Origin: Candidatus Tanganyikabacteria bacterium
GTDB taxonomy: Bacteria; Cyanobacteriota; Sericytochromatia; S15B-MN24; VGJW01
Length of the DNA: 64,000 nucleotides
Reading direction: 5' to 3'
Assembly: GCA_016867265.1 (NCBI GenBank)
Contig: VGJW01000003.1
Span: 124,001 to 188,000 of the forward strand
The position numbers were made by a program, and so were the translations under genes. Below, one piece after another: positions 8,642 through 17,752 of this stretch; position 1 is the stretch's first letter, and the number at the start of each line of letters is the position of its first letter. The notes under the pieces were generated by a model. That model was not told the DNA's origin. It worked only from the letters and a program-made list of their open reading frames with translations, and did no database searches.

Positions 8642-10034
8642 CACCCCGGGTCCACCAGCGTCAGGCGCGTGGGCAGCGCACAGCCCGTCGCCAGGACGGG
8701 TGTCCAGCTGTCACAGGCGTGCAGCGACCCATGGTTGCCCAGCCCGAGCGGCGTTCCCGAGGTGAATTCCCAGCCGGGCGTGGCGCTGGCGACCATATCC
8801 GCGTGGGCGGTGCCCGTCCACAGGCGCGGGAGGGCCGCTGGAAATCGGCCTTCGCGCAGGCGGGACCCGTCGGGGGCGAGGTCGAGGACCGCAGGGTCCC
8901 CCGACTGGTGCCATCGATGTCCCCACGGATCCCGTAGTGGCCCGTCCGGGCGGACGACCAGTTCCCGGCTGCCTCTCGTGTCCCGGACGGTCATCGCGCC
9001 ATCGCCCCCGCGCCTTGCGAGCAGGTCGATGCCTGTCGTGGCGCCAAGCCCTTGCCAGAGCCGGGCTGCCGCCACCTGACCCTCCCGAGTGTCGGCGCAC
9101 CACGCGAGCAGAGCGCGGTCGTTGGGTGCAAGGGCGAGGGATGGCGCGTACCCAGGCCCGTTCCCCCGAAGCGGACCGGATTCAGGTCGCGGAAGAGCCT
9201 GTCGGGTGCCAAGGCCTGGTTGCCATCCGCGACCTGGCTCTGTCCGTGGTCTCCGACCAGCAGCCACCGGATGCATGCGAGCGCCCTCGCTGGTCCCCCC
9301 ACGGCCTGCATCAGGCGACCGATATGCCGGTCGAGGCGCTCCCAGTGGGCCTGGGACGGCGGCGGACCATGCCGATGACTGGCCATGTCCGTCGCCGGCA
9401 GGTAGAGGACCACAAGGCCGTGGCGTCCGGCCTGCAATCAGGCTGCCGCAGCAGCCACCGCCCTGCCTTCTCCGGGCATGCCGGAGCCAGACATGGAGCG
9501 CTTCCGGAAGCCCGCAAGCGTCAGGTCCGTGGGGCCCATGACGATCACGGGCCCGCGGTGGAGCAGTGGGTCGAGCGGGAAGCTCAGCCGTCCTCCGTGC
9601 GCGACGGGGCCTCGATGGATGGGCAGGTTCGCGACCGCACAACGCACGCCCTGGTCCTCGAGCCTGTCGAACAGCGTCGGGATCCCGGGGTTCAGGTGGC
9701 GGCCATTGAGGTCCATCAGGATGTCCCGGGCCACGCGTGCCATCCGGCGGGCCTTGGCTTGTTCCCAGCTGGGCCAGTAGTGGACGTGCCGATCCTCCTT
9801 GCGGTGGTACCAGAGGATGCCCGGAATCCCGTGCTTGTCAGGCCACTCTCCCGTCATGGGGCTGGCCAGGGCCGTTGGCGTCACGCCGGGAAAGGTGGTC
9901 ACGGCGAGGCCGTGGTGCCCGTGTCGCGCAAGCAGCGCCAGGTGCGGCGTCCGATCCGGTTGCTCGTCCCATGGCCGCGGCCCGAACGGGGGCCATCCGT
10001 CGAGCAGGTTCAGCAGCAAGGGCGGCGCATGCAC
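8614..10034 (-). pseudogene. Alkaline-phosphatase-superfamily gene with an in-frame TGA and a frameshift
   Basis: Read from GTG 10034, the N-terminal part (LLLNLLDGWPPFG, the TTFPGVTPTALASPMTGEWP block, HGIPGILWY) matches type I phosphodiesterase/nucleotide pyrophosphatase proteins with their metal-binding Asp and nucleophile Thr. The frame meets TGA at 9438-9440, yet the same frame continues as GLVVLYLPATDMASHRHG, the conserved metal-binding D-x-x-x-H segment, and then WLLVGDHGQS. A second break lies at the C5 run 9163-9167, where one base is missing and homology moves to another frame (GNGPGYAPSLALAPNDRALL to the end at 8614). All the active-site parts survive, so this is either a recent pseudogene or two sequencing errors. 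The stop at 8614 overlaps the convergent TPR gene. Confidence 0.75.
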
Positions 10035-10097
10035 GCCATGCAGCCTGAAGGCTGCCGTGGCCGCCGGCCAAGCCGGTCATGGCCGTGAGATCAGGGC

Positions 10098-10721
10098 CTA
10101 CTCGCCCTTGAATTCCTGATAGCCCTTCGGCATGGGGTTGAAGGTGTCGGCGTTGAACTTGGGCGCCATGTCGATGCGCCGGATGTCGAGGCGGAAGCCG
10201 TCCCGCCCGGAGGAGCCGTCCACGCGCATCGGAAGCTGCAGGCGATCCGAGAGCCAGATTCGGGCCTGCCCATCTTTCACGGAGCGGGTCCAGATGGTGG
10301 TCGCCTCGCCCGCGAGTGTCTCGCCGGGGCCGACCTTCCTACCCTCCTTGAGGAGGGCGCGACGGAATCCCTCCGGATCGAGCAACTGGTCGAAGCCCAG
10401 TCCGGTCGGTGTGCCGGGTTGCCGCATCGCTGCCGGCGAGAGTTTCACCACGACCTTCTGTGCCGGGTCCAGCATGGCGACCTCCCGATCTCCCTTGCGA
10501 ACCACGAAGACCGTGCGCGCACCGTCCTTGCCGGTGGCCTCGACCCGCAGTGAACCTTGGTGGAAGGCCAGCACGATGGCCTGCTCCTCCCGTTCGCCAT
10601 CGAGGCGATTCTCCAGCGTCCCCGTGGCCACGAAGGACTTCGGGGCCGGACCGGCCCCGGCAGGCAGGGCCGTCGTCACGAACAGGGCGACCAGCATCAT
10701 GAGCGGCTTCAGGAAGGTCAT
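10098..10721 (-). CDS. Secreted LolA-like/DUF4412-like protein
   Basis: 207 residues with a good signal peptide (MTFLKPLMMLVALFVTTALPAGAG). The mature part follows the LolA/LppX outline of beta strands: FVATGTLENRLDG, SLRVEATGKDGARTVFVVRKGDREVAMLDPAQKVVVKL, and a late TTIWTRSVKDGQARIWLSDRLQLPMRV in which a lipid-carrier fold usually ends. Such proteins carry lipids or lipoproteins across the periplasm, but several relatives have no known role. It ends the minus-strand run downstream of the Bat genes with only 14 bases between them. Confidence 0.65.
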   Translation of the reverse strand: MTFLKPLMMLVALFVTTALPAGAGPAPKSFVATGTLENRLDGEREEQAIVLAFHQGSLRVEATGKDGARTVFVVRKGDREVAMLDPAQKVVVKLSPAAMRQPGTPTGLGFDQLLDPEGFRRALLKEGRKVGPGETLAGEATTIWTRSVKDGQARIWLSDRLQLPMRVDGSSGRDGFRLDIRRIDMAPKFNADTFNPMPKGYQEFKGE

Positions 10722-10735
10722 GGCAAGATTCTACG

Positions 10736-12172
10736 CTACCAATCCGGTGCCGTGTCCCCGGGACTGCGGGCCGTGTCGGGCGAAGGCTCAGACGCCCGGG
10801 GCGTCCGGTCTCGCGTAAGCGCGGCCTGCAGCGTCCGGAGTGCGTCGGTATCCGCTTCCGGGCTCGAGTCGCGCGCCCGCAGATGTGCCTCCGCAACGGC
10901 GAGGTTGTGCCGGGCATCGGCATCGCCGGGCAGGAGGGCGAGACTGCGCCGGAAGGCCGTGGCCGCGGCCTGCCAGCGCCCGGAACGCCCCTCGACCATG
11001 CCGAGGTTGTAGGCGCTCGCGGCCTTAAGGCGACGGCTGGCTCCCCGTTGCTTCTCGGCAAGGGTGAACCGTTCGCGGGCCCGTGCCGTGCGGCCCATGG
11101 CCAGATCGACGCAGGCAAGGTCGTACATCGCCGCCGGGTGGGGGTCCCTATGCCGCAACGCGCGCTGGTAGTGTCGGGCGGCCTGCTCGGGTTCCCCGCG
11201 TTGCCAAGCCTCCTGGCCTGCCCAGAGGTCCGGGAGGGAAGCCCATGTGGCGCCCTGCAGCAGGCCCGTGAGGGCAACGGCTGCGAGGGCACGACGCTCC
11301 CCCGCCGACAGCCTCGTGGGGATGCGTCCCCACAGCGCCAGGCAGGTCACGATTGTCAGCAGCCGGACCATGTCCGACGTCGACGTGGCCCAGGCGTCGG
11401 TCGCCTCAGGTTGTCGGCTTCCTCCCAGGGCCTTGCCGAGGGCGGCGGCTGCAGCCGGGTCACGGAGGCTGCGCGCCGGACGGGACGCTTCCGGCCAAGG
11501 TGCGCCGTCCGGACCGGGGACAGTCGCGGGCGTCTCGCCCCCCACGCTGATCACGCGGACGTCGGCCAGTGAGGGCGCCAGCATCCGGGCGGCCATACGG
11601 GCATCATGTCCGTGGAACTCGCCGTCGGTGACCAACCAGAGGGATCCGAGCTTCGCCACGGGCAGGGCAAGCCTGGCGAGGCTCAGGGCCTGTCCGGGCC
11701 TGCTTCCTCCACCCAAGGCGGCAGGGGCTGGCTTCAGGGCGTCAAGCGTCCGCGCCACGGCTTCCCGATCCGGGGTCGGCGGCAGGGCGAGCACGGCACG
11801 GCTTGCGAAGAGGACGATGCCGACCTCACGTCCCTCCTCGTCTCTGAGGGCCTCCCGCAGGCGCGTCCGCGCTTCCTCGAGGCGGCTGACCGGTCCGGAT
11901 GGCCCCCGGCCGTCCCGCGCGCCCATCGATCGCGAGACGTCGCACACGATCATCAAGGGTCCGCTCGGAGAGCTCCCCTGACCCGGGCTGGCCGGTACGA
12001 GGGCACCCATCGCGAGGATGGGAAGAAGCAGGCCCATGGCCTCGCGCCCGCGGGGCAACGGGAGGTGCGGCAACCCCCAGGCTTCGAGGGTCAGCCGGCG
12101 TTCCCTGCCGTAGCGGCGAACCATCACGGTGCCCGCGATGAGCAGGATGAGGCTGGCGAGGGCCGCAGTCAC
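10736..12172 (-). CDS. BatB-type VWA protein fused to TPRs
   Basis: 478 residues. Two N-terminal hydrophobic segments precede a von Willebrand A domain (about 70-240) with a MIDAS-like IVCDVSRSMGARD and SLWLVTDGEFHGHD. A further membrane region (about 270-310) is followed by three TPRs (AARHYQRALRHRD, AASAYNLGMVEGRSGRW, AAATAFRRSLALLPGDADAR). This joins what are separate BatB and BatC proteins in Bacteroides aerotolerance operons. The gene overlaps the upstream BatA-like gene by four bases (ATGA), indicating coupled translation. The Bat role in envelope or oxygen tolerance is known only by analogy; no MoxR ATPase gene is seen. Confidence 0.85.
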   Translation of the reverse strand: MTAALASLILLIAGTVMVRRYGRERRLTLEAWGLPHLPLPRGREAMGLLLPILAMGALVPASPGQGSSPSGPLMIVCDVSRSMGARDGRGPSGPVSRLEEARTRLREALRDEEGREVGIVLFASRAVLALPPTPDREAVARTLDALKPAPAALGGGSRPGQALSLARLALPVAKLGSLWLVTDGEFHGHDARMAARMLAPSLADVRVISVGGETPATVPGPDGAPWPEASRPARSLRDPAAAAALGKALGGSRQPEATDAWATSTSDMVRLLTIVTCLALWGRIPTRLSAGERRALAAVALTGLLQGATWASLPDLWAGQEAWQRGEPEQAARHYQRALRHRDPHPAAMYDLACVDLAMGRTARARERFTLAEKQRGASRRLKAASAYNLGMVEGRSGRWQAAATAFRRSLALLPGDADARHNLAVAEAHLRARDSSPEADTDALRTLQAALTRDRTPRASEPSPDTARSPGDTAPDW

Positions 12173-13191
12173 GCGCTTTCCCCCGGCATCGGCTCCGGCA
12201 AGGCGATGACGGCGCCCGGACCCCGGCGCAGCACGAGGTCGCCAAGGAGCAGCAGGCTCGCGGCCAGTGTGAGTCCATGCGCCAGGGGGTGAGGGATTCG
12301 GCGGCGCTCGCCCGTCGGCAGGCGTGAACGTACAAGGCCATCGATGCTGCGGTAGGCGCGTGCCAGCCCGGCCGTGTCGCCGGCGCGGAAGGTGGTGCCC
12401 CCCGTCCGGCGCGCCATGGCCGCCAGCCCGGCATGGTCGACCCTCGTCAGGAAGATCTTGCCATCAGGACCTCGCGCCCAGTCCATCCTGCCCTTGGCAT
12501 CGCGCACCGGTACCGGGGCTCCGCCATCACGTCCGACGGCCACGGTATGGACGGTGATGCCGGAGGCGGCTGCCAGCCCGGCAGCGGCGCCCGGGCCAAG
12601 TGCGCCGGAATTGGTCACGCCATCCGTCAGCAGGACCACGGCGCGGGCCCGTGTCCGATCCTGACCGAGCCGGGCCACGGCGACGGCCAGGGCATCGCCG
12701 AGCGCCGTGCCGTCCTCGGGCAGGTCGGCGGGCTCTGCACGGTCCAGCGCCGCCTCGAGACCGGGATGGTGCCGGGTCAGGGGACAGGCCGTCAAGGTGC
12801 CGGCCCGGAAGAGGACCAGCCCGATGCGATCGTCGGGATGGCGGCGGATGAAGGACCGAAGGACGGAACGGGCGGCCGAGAGGCGATCCGGGCTCAAGTC
12901 CCGGGCAGCCATGGAGCCGGACATGTCGAGCACGAGCATGAGGTCGGCAGAGGGCGGTTCGGTGTCCCCGCGTGTCCACCAGACCGGACCTGACAGGGCC
13001 AGGACCAGCAGCGCCAGGGCGCAGGCCCGCACGGGGGGCAGCCACTTCCTGCGGCCATCAAGGTCAGTCCCCGGCCATTGGTGGGCGGTCGGCAGCGGGA
13101 TGGCGGCGTCCCGCCGGATCCTGCCCAAAGCGACGAGGGGGAGCAGGCTGAGCGGGAGCAGCAGCAGCCAGCCGGGCGCAAGCCACGTCAC
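12169..13191 (-). CDS. BatA-type VWA membrane protein
   Basis: 340 residues: two N-terminal membrane helices, a VWA domain with the complete MIDAS MLVLDMSGSMAARDLSP and LTDGVTNSG, and a C-terminal membrane helix (LAHGLTLAASLLLLGDLVL). The layout is that of BatA in aerotolerance-type operons. Four-base overlaps at both ends (with the TPR-fused BatB and with the upstream small membrane gene) mark a tightly coupled operon. Metal-dependent binding of a partner protein is expected from the intact MIDAS. Confidence 0.88.
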   Translation of the reverse strand: MTWLAPGWLLLLPLSLLPLVALGRIRRDAAIPLPTAHQWPGTDLDGRRKWLPPVRACALALLVLALSGPVWWTRGDTEPPSADLMLVLDMSGSMAARDLSPDRLSAARSVLRSFIRRHPDDRIGLVLFRAGTLTACPLTRHHPGLEAALDRAEPADLPEDGTALGDALAVAVARLGQDRTRARAVVLLTDGVTNSGALGPGAAAGLAAASGITVHTVAVGRDGGAPVPVRDAKGRMDWARGPDGKIFLTRVDHAGLAAMARRTGGTTFRAGDTAGLARAYRSIDGLVRSRLPTGERRRIPHPLAHGLTLAASLLLLGDLVLRRGPGAVIALPEPMPGESA

Positions 13192-13679
13192 GGGTGCGGA
13201 CTCCCCAGGGCCTGCAGCAGGGTCCTGATTCGACCCTCGAGGTGTCCGGCGGGGGGAGCCCAGCCGGCAAAGCGAATCAGGTCGCAGGCCTCGAGGGTCT
13301 CGGCGATGTTGCGGCGCACGGTCTCACGGGCCTCATGGGTTTCGAGCAGTCCGAGCAGCTCTTGCGTCGTCATGCGCTGGGCCGGTACCTGGTGAACGCG
13401 GGCGAGGTGCTCACGCAGGGCGAGGTGGATTTGCTCCGCGGCGGCCAGCAGCTGGGGTCGGGAGATGCCGCTCAGGTTGCCCAGGCGACCGAGCGTCCGG
13501 AGCGGGTCCTTGCGCCTCGCGGGCTGGTTGCCCGGCACCGGTCGGCCGGGGCGTCGGCGCCAGAGCAGGATGGCGCCCAGCGCGATCAGCAAGGGCAGGG
13601 CGAACCACGGCCAAGGCAATCCCGGGTCAATCGGTGGCTTGGCCGGGCGGAGCCCGGTCGTGTCGAGGGCCGGCGGCAC
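13188..13679 (-). CDS. Bat-operon membrane protein, DUF4381-like
   Basis: 163 residues starting at GTG 13679, immediately after the stop of the upstream lipoprotein gene. A single membrane helix (FALPLLIALGAILLWRRR) is followed by a soluble helical domain with LLAAAEQIHLALREHLARVH and QRMTTQELLGLLE. This arrangement and position resemble the DUF4381/BatD-C-terminal protein that accompanies VWA genes. The function is unknown; it probably binds its VWA neighbours in the membrane. Confidence 0.7.
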   Translation of the reverse strand: MPPALDTTGLRPAKPPIDPGLPWPWFALPLLIALGAILLWRRRPGRPVPGNQPARRKDPLRTLGRLGNLSGISRPQLLAAAEQIHLALREHLARVHQVPAQRMTTQELLGLLETHEARETVRRNIAETLEACDLIRFAGWAPPAGHLEGRIRTLLQALGSPHP

Positions 13680-14303
13680 TCAGCCGGGCGGCATGGGCAG
13701 GGGTGGCGGAGCCCCGTTGCCCTGCGGCATGGCCCTGCCTGCGCCCGCGGGCAGCACCGGGACGGCCTGTGGGAAGCCACCGGGGAGCCCGCCCGGGATG
13801 CCCTCGAGCGGATTGCCCTCGGCAACGGGGACCGCCGCGGGATGATTCTCGGGATGTTCCGCGATGTCCAGCCACATCATGGCGTTGGCGTCTTTGGGCT
13901 TGATCAGCAGCGCCTTCTTGAAGGACGCGACGGCGTCGGCGGTCCGGCCGGTCTCGAGAGCCTCGATCCCCTCGGTGCGGTAGTGGTCGAATAACATGTT
14001 CTTGCGGGTCTGTTGCGTGACAGCCTGCTCGTCGAGTTTGTCGATCGCCGGCTTTGCGGCCTCCTCGGCAGCCTTGGCAGCCGCCTTTCGGGCCCTCGCC
14101 TTGATGCGCAACCGATCCAGCTCGGGATTTCCCTGTACAGCGGCCGGACCGAGGATCGTGTTGGCGAGGTCTTCGGGCAGGATGGCGCGCAGGCTGTCCG
14201 AGACCGTCGTGCCGACGCCGGCAAGGGGCCCGTCGTCGCCGCAGCCCGACAGGGCCGGGGCCATGGTCACGGCCAGCAGCAGCGTCAGAATGTCGGGTCT
14301 CAT
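13680..14303 (-). CDS. Lipoprotein with TPR-like segment
   Basis: 207 residues, first gene of the Bat-type operon. The signal peptide ends in a lipobox (APALSGCGDD). A Lys/Ala-rich helical stretch follows, then a TPR-like pair at about 105-150 (HYRTEGIEALETGRTADAVA, FKKALLIKPKDANAMMW), and a Pro/Gly-rich tail (GIPGGLPGGFPQAVP, PPPLPMPPG). It has no recognised family. Position ahead of the VWA genes suggests it is the periplasmic lipoprotein partner of that complex. Confidence 0.75.
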   Translation of the reverse strand: MRPDILTLLLAVTMAPALSGCGDDGPLAGVGTTVSDSLRAILPEDLANTILGPAAVQGNPELDRLRIKARARKAAAKAAEEAAKPAIDKLDEQAVTQQTRKNMLFDHYRTEGIEALETGRTADAVASFKKALLIKPKDANAMMWLDIAEHPENHPAAVPVAEGNPLEGIPGGLPGGFPQAVPVLPAGAGRAMPQGNGAPPPLPMPPG

Positions 14304-14368
14304 GGGCCGCCTGTTCCCTACCCCGGGAAGTCACTTGCCAAACCCGCCCCGACCCGGCGCACGCCCCG

Positions 14369-14377
14369 TGCTACGAT
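14369..14377 (+). promoter_or_regulatory. Possible extended -10 element for the GT28 gene
   Basis: TGCTACGAT lies 75 bases before the ATG at 14453 and matches the same TGN-TAC-AT layout as the rpsJ promoter. No good -35 is present. The divergent gap 14304-14452 holds nothing else I can name. Confidence 0.35.
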
Positions 14378-14452
14378 GCCTCCGGCCCTGCCGTGCGTTC
14401 TGCCGGCACGTTCCGGCCGGCATTGGCCGGACACGGCGAAAGGTTGGGTGGT

Positions 14453-15640
14453 ATGGCGCGCAAGCGAGTGATGGTCCTCTACGAGACCGCCGGAGGTGGC
14501 CATCTGGCCAACGCACGCGCCATCCAGGCCGCGATGGCCGACCGGCATCCCCACGTCGAGGTCGAGCTGGTTCACCTGGCAGACGAGTTGGGCAGCCAGC
14601 GCATCCGGGCCGTCTTCTCCAGCTACAACGCCCTGCTCAAGAGCGATCCCCGGCTCGTCAAGGTCGGCCTCAAGGTCATGAACCGCCTCGATATCGAGCC
14701 CCTGATCTACCGCGTTTTCGCCAAGGCCCGCCGAAATCTCCAGGAGAGCATCCGCAGACATCGGCCCGACCTCATCGTGAGCGTCTTCGGGGTCGGCAAC
14801 ACGGCCACGCCCATGGCTTTGGAGCACGTCGGCTGGCGCCATCGTGTGCCCTTTCTGGTTTTCTGCACCGACATGACCACCGACTTTCTCAGGGGTTGGG
14901 TCAGCGGTGAGGCGGACGGTATGATTGCCCTCACGCCCGACGCGGCCGGGCAACTGGTCGCCTACGGCTACCCGGCCGATCGCATCCTGACCTTGCCCGG
15001 CCTGCCGGTGCATCCGGCCTTCATCCGGCAGGAAGGGGACCAAGGGACCTCCCGGGCGGAGTTCGGCCTTGCACCGGACGTCTTCACCGTGCTCGTGACG
15101 ATGGGTGGCGTCGCCGTGCGCAATGCGTGGCGCGTCAGCCGTGCGCTCGCGGCCTCCGACCTGCCCGTCCAGGTGGTGGTCGCCTGCGGCCGGAACGGAA
15201 TTCTCGAGCGAAAGGTGCGCCGCTTGGCCGAGAAGTCGGGCCCGATGATTCGGGTTCTCGGACACACGGATCGCATGGCGTCGCTGATGCGGGCCGCCGA
15301 CCTGGTCGTGGCCAAGCCGGGCCCGGGTACGATCGCCGAGGCGATCCAGATGGCCCGTCCCTTGCTGATTGATGCGACGCGCGAGGCCATGCCGCAGGAG
15401 AAGGGCAACCTCGAGTACCTGATTGCCCGTGGTTTGTGCGAGCCCATTCTCGACATGGATGCCCTGCCCAAGATGATTCGCAGGCACATCGACGATCCGG
15501 CGCTCCATGCCAAGGCGGTCGAGCGGCTCACCGAGGCACGCAGGCCCGAGGCCGTCTCGCAACTGGTCGACTGGATCGCGGCGCGGATTCCCGAGCGGGG
15601 GCCGACGCGTCCCCTCGATCCTGCGTTTCTCGAGGGCTAG
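14453..15640 (+). CDS. GT28 glycosyltransferase (MGDG synthase/UgtP/MurG-like)
   Basis: 395 residues with the two Rossmann halves of family 28. The N-terminal half starts VMVLYETAGGGHLANARAIQ and contains the acceptor-side SVFGVGNTATPMA; the C-terminal half has VLVTMGGVAVRN and the sugar-nucleotide site VAKPGPGTIAEAIQMARP. UgtP and plant-type MGD synthases move a hexose from UDP to diacylglycerol, and the long DUF-type N-terminus fits these better than MurG. AAAGG precedes the ATG at 14453 by 8 bases. Glycolipid synthesis fits a cyanobacterial relative but the sugar cannot be read from sequence. Confidence 0.85.
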   Translation: MARKRVMVLYETAGGGHLANARAIQAAMADRHPHVEVELVHLADELGSQRIRAVFSSYNALLKSDPRLVKVGLKVMNRLDIEPLIYRVFAKARRNLQESIRRHRPDLIVSVFGVGNTATPMALEHVGWRHRVPFLVFCTDMTTDFLRGWVSGEADGMIALTPDAAGQLVAYGYPADRILTLPGLPVHPAFIRQEGDQGTSRAEFGLAPDVFTVLVTMGGVAVRNAWRVSRALAASDLPVQVVVACGRNGILERKVRRLAEKSGPMIRVLGHTDRMASLMRAADLVVAKPGPGTIAEAIQMARPLLIDATREAMPQEKGNLEYLIARGLCEPILDMDALPKMIRRHIDDPALHAKAVERLTEARRPEAVSQLVDWIAARIPERGPTRPLDPAFLEG

Positions 15641-15727
15641 GGTCATCGCGCGCGGGGCGTTACCCTTCACCCGGCGGTGGTATGTTGGCCCCGTGTCGCG
15701 CCAACAGCCACGCGGGAGGACCGGTCG

Positions 15728-16600
15728 ATGATCGCGACCGGTGACCTTTCCGGTTTCTCACTGCCTGATCTGATCCAGATCATGGCGCTCGAAGAGGTCA
15801 CGGGTGTCCTTCACCTGGAAGGGCCTCGTCGGCGCGCGCGGTTGGCCGTCGAGAAGGGTCGCATCGTGGCGGCCGCCTGTGGCCCCAAGGTCGGTGAGGA
15901 TGCGGTCTATGCGCTTTTCCTGTGGGACGAGGCGACCTTCCGCTGGTCCGAGGGTGAGGCCCCTTCCGATGTGCCGCCGGTGACGACCGATCTGGTGGAC
16001 CTGGCCCGCGAGGGGCTGCGTCGTCGGGACGCTTGGCGGGCGGCCGAGGCCGTATTGCCCAGCCTTGACGCTATCTATGCCCTGCGGCCGGGTGCGGCAA
16101 CGACGGACGACAAGTTGGCTGCCGCACTGCGGGAGCCCGTCACCATCGGTGCGCTGGGCCGTTTGCTGGGCTGTAGCCCGGCAGAGGCGGCGGAGCACCT
16201 CGTGAGGTTGTGGGAGGAGGGCCTGCTCGCGGCAAATCTGCCGGAGCAGGAGGTGGCGTGGGCCTCCCTGCTCAAGGTGCTGACGGGGGTGCGCCGGCGC
16301 TTTTCGGAGATATCCGGGCTGAGGATGACCGAGGCATTCGAGCAGCAGATCCTGGCTCTGGCCGACAGCGTTGGGGTGGACGTGCGTTGGACCGATGGCC
16401 GGCTCGAGGTGGTCGATCCGCCCCCCGAGGCTTCGGCGGAGGCCGCGATCGCCCTGCTCGGGGCCGTGGCCGAACAGGCTTCGCGGTTGCATGGTCAGGG
16501 GCCCATCGTGCGCTGGTGTCGTCAGGAAGTGGCGACGCTCGAAGAGCCCGGCAGGGTGCTGCTGCTTGGCAAGTGGCCCCTCGTCGCGCAGGGTGCCTGA
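15728..16600 (+). CDS. DUF4388 domain protein
   Basis: 290 residues starting at ATG 15728 after GGAGG. The N-terminal 100 residues (ATGDLSGFSLPDLIQIMALE, GVLHLEGPRRRARLAVEKGRIVAA, YALFLWDEATFRWSEGE) are a DUF4388 (PatA-type) domain, common in gliding-motility and two-component proteins. The C-terminal half is helical with a possible winged-helix stretch (PVTIGALGRLLGCSPAEAAE). It heads a gene set with an MglB-like and an MglA-like protein, 16 bases upstream of the former, so it probably feeds or reads that GTPase switch. Confidence 0.82.
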   Translation: MIATGDLSGFSLPDLIQIMALEEVTGVLHLEGPRRRARLAVEKGRIVAAACGPKVGEDAVYALFLWDEATFRWSEGEAPSDVPPVTTDLVDLAREGLRRRDAWRAAEAVLPSLDAIYALRPGAATTDDKLAAALREPVTIGALGRLLGCSPAEAAEHLVRLWEEGLLAANLPEQEVAWASLLKVLTGVRRRFSEISGLRMTEAFEQQILALADSVGVDVRWTDGRLEVVDPPPEASAEAAIALLGAVAEQASRLHGQGPIVRWCRQEVATLEEPGRVLLLGKWPLVAQGA

Positions 16601-16616
16601 CGGGAGGGCTGCGAGC

Positions 16617-17093
16617 GTGCAACGTCAAGGGGGCCATCTGGTCCTCACCGAAGAGGGCCTGAGGACGCTCAATGCGTCGCTTGGGGACTTGGTGGCGGAG
16701 TCCGGCGCACGGGCCGTCTTGCTCGTGGGCGGGGCGGGCCAGCTGATTTCTGCTCAAGGGGAAACCCAGCACCTCGACACCATGTCGCTTGCGGCGCTTT
16801 CCTCGGGGTCCTTTGGCTCCAACAAGGCGATTGCCGGGCTGGTGGGTGAGTCCGGATTCCGCCGCATGTTCCAGCAGGGGCGCCAGTCCAGCCTTTACAT
16901 GGCCTTGGTCGGCGCGGCGGATCTGCTCGCGGTGGTCTTCCCCAATGAGATCACCATGGGCAAGATCAAGTTCCAGGTCGAGCAGGCCATGCCTGCAATA
17001 GAGGAGGCGCTCGGCGCCATGTACAAGGCTTCCCCAACCAATCCCTTCCGGTCCGCCCCTCAGGCGGCCCCGAAGATCCAGGATCTCTTCTAG
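16617..17093 (+). CDS. mglB: Roadblock/LC7 protein, MglB-like
   Basis: 158 residues of the roadblock/LC7 fold: [31 protein letters not shown], then [21 protein letters not shown] and a late [21 protein letters not shown]. In Myxococcus and Thermus MglB is the GTPase-activating partner of MglA and sets cell polarity. The start is GTG 16617 with GGAGG 11 bases before it. The mglA homologue follows after 11 bases, so both are cotranscribed and surely interact; the process controlled here is unknown. Confidence 0.88.
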   Translation: MQRQGGHLVLTEEGLRTLNASLGDLVAESGARAVLLVGGAGQLISAQGETQHLDTMSLAALSSGSFGSNKAIAGLVGESGFRRMFQQGRQSSLYMALVGAADLLAVVFPNEITMGKIKFQVEQAMPAIEEALGAMYKASPTNPFRSAPQAAPKIQDLF

Positions 17094-17104
17094 GAGCGAC
17101 GCAC

Positions 17105-17683
17105 GTGGCCCTTATCAACTATGCGAGCCGTGAGATCAATTGCAAGTTGGTCTTCTACGGGACCGGTCTCGGCGGGAAGACGACCAACCTCGAGTACATC
17201 TTCAAGCAACTGGCCCCCGGTATCCGCGGCGAGATGATCAGTCTCGCGACCGAGACCGAGCGGACGTTGTTCTTCGACTTCCTGCCCCTGGACCTGGGCT
17301 CGGTGCAGGGTTTCAAGACCAAGTTCAGCCTCTACACCGTGCCTGGTCAGGTCGAGTACAACGCTTCCCGCAAGCTGATTCTGAATGGTGTGGATGGCAT
17401 CGTCTTCGTGGCTGATTCGCAGGTCGAGAAGATGGCCGAGAACATCGAGTCGCTCCGCAACATGGAGGAGAACCTGGCCGAGTACGGGCTCACGCTGGAC
17501 AGCGTGCCCTTCGTCCTGCAGTACAACAAGCGCGACATGCCCAATGTCAGCAGCTTCGAGGAACTTGAGGCGGCGCTGAACCAGCGGGGCGTCCCGTCTT
17601 TCGAGGCGGTCGCCGTCGAGGGTTCCGGTGTCTTCGCGACGCTGAAGGCCATCTCCAAGTCCGTCCTGAACAGGCTCTCCTGA
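17105..17683 (+). CDS. mglA: MglA-like small Ras-family GTPase
   Basis: 192 residues. The P-loop [11 protein letters not shown] is at about residues 18-28, the MglA-type switch [15 protein letters not shown] at about 78-90 (TVPG in place of the DxxG of Ras) and the guanine motif LQYNKRDMP at 138-146. GTG 17105 is preceded by TAGGAGC. MglA-GTP recruits motility or polarity effectors, and its GTPase is stimulated by MglB, encoded just upstream. Confidence 0.95.
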   Translation: MALINYASREINCKLVFYGTGLGGKTTNLEYIFKQLAPGIRGEMISLATETERTLFFDFLPLDLGSVQGFKTKFSLYTVPGQVEYNASRKLILNGVDGIVFVADSQVEKMAENIESLRNMEENLAEYGLTLDSVPFVLQYNKRDMPNVSSFEELEAALNQRGVPSFEAVAVEGSGVFATLKAISKSVLNRLS

Positions 17684-17752
17684 CGTCCGCGAGCAGAGGC
17701 GCCCGGTCCTGCGCGGCCTAGCCCTCGGACGCCGGACCGCGACCATGGGGAC

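Noticed and set aside
9438-9440. TGA as a selenocysteine codon in the phosphatase gene
   Set aside because: The position is not the catalytic residue of the family, no SECIS-like element was seen after it, and the same gene has a separate frameshift, so damage or error is simpler.
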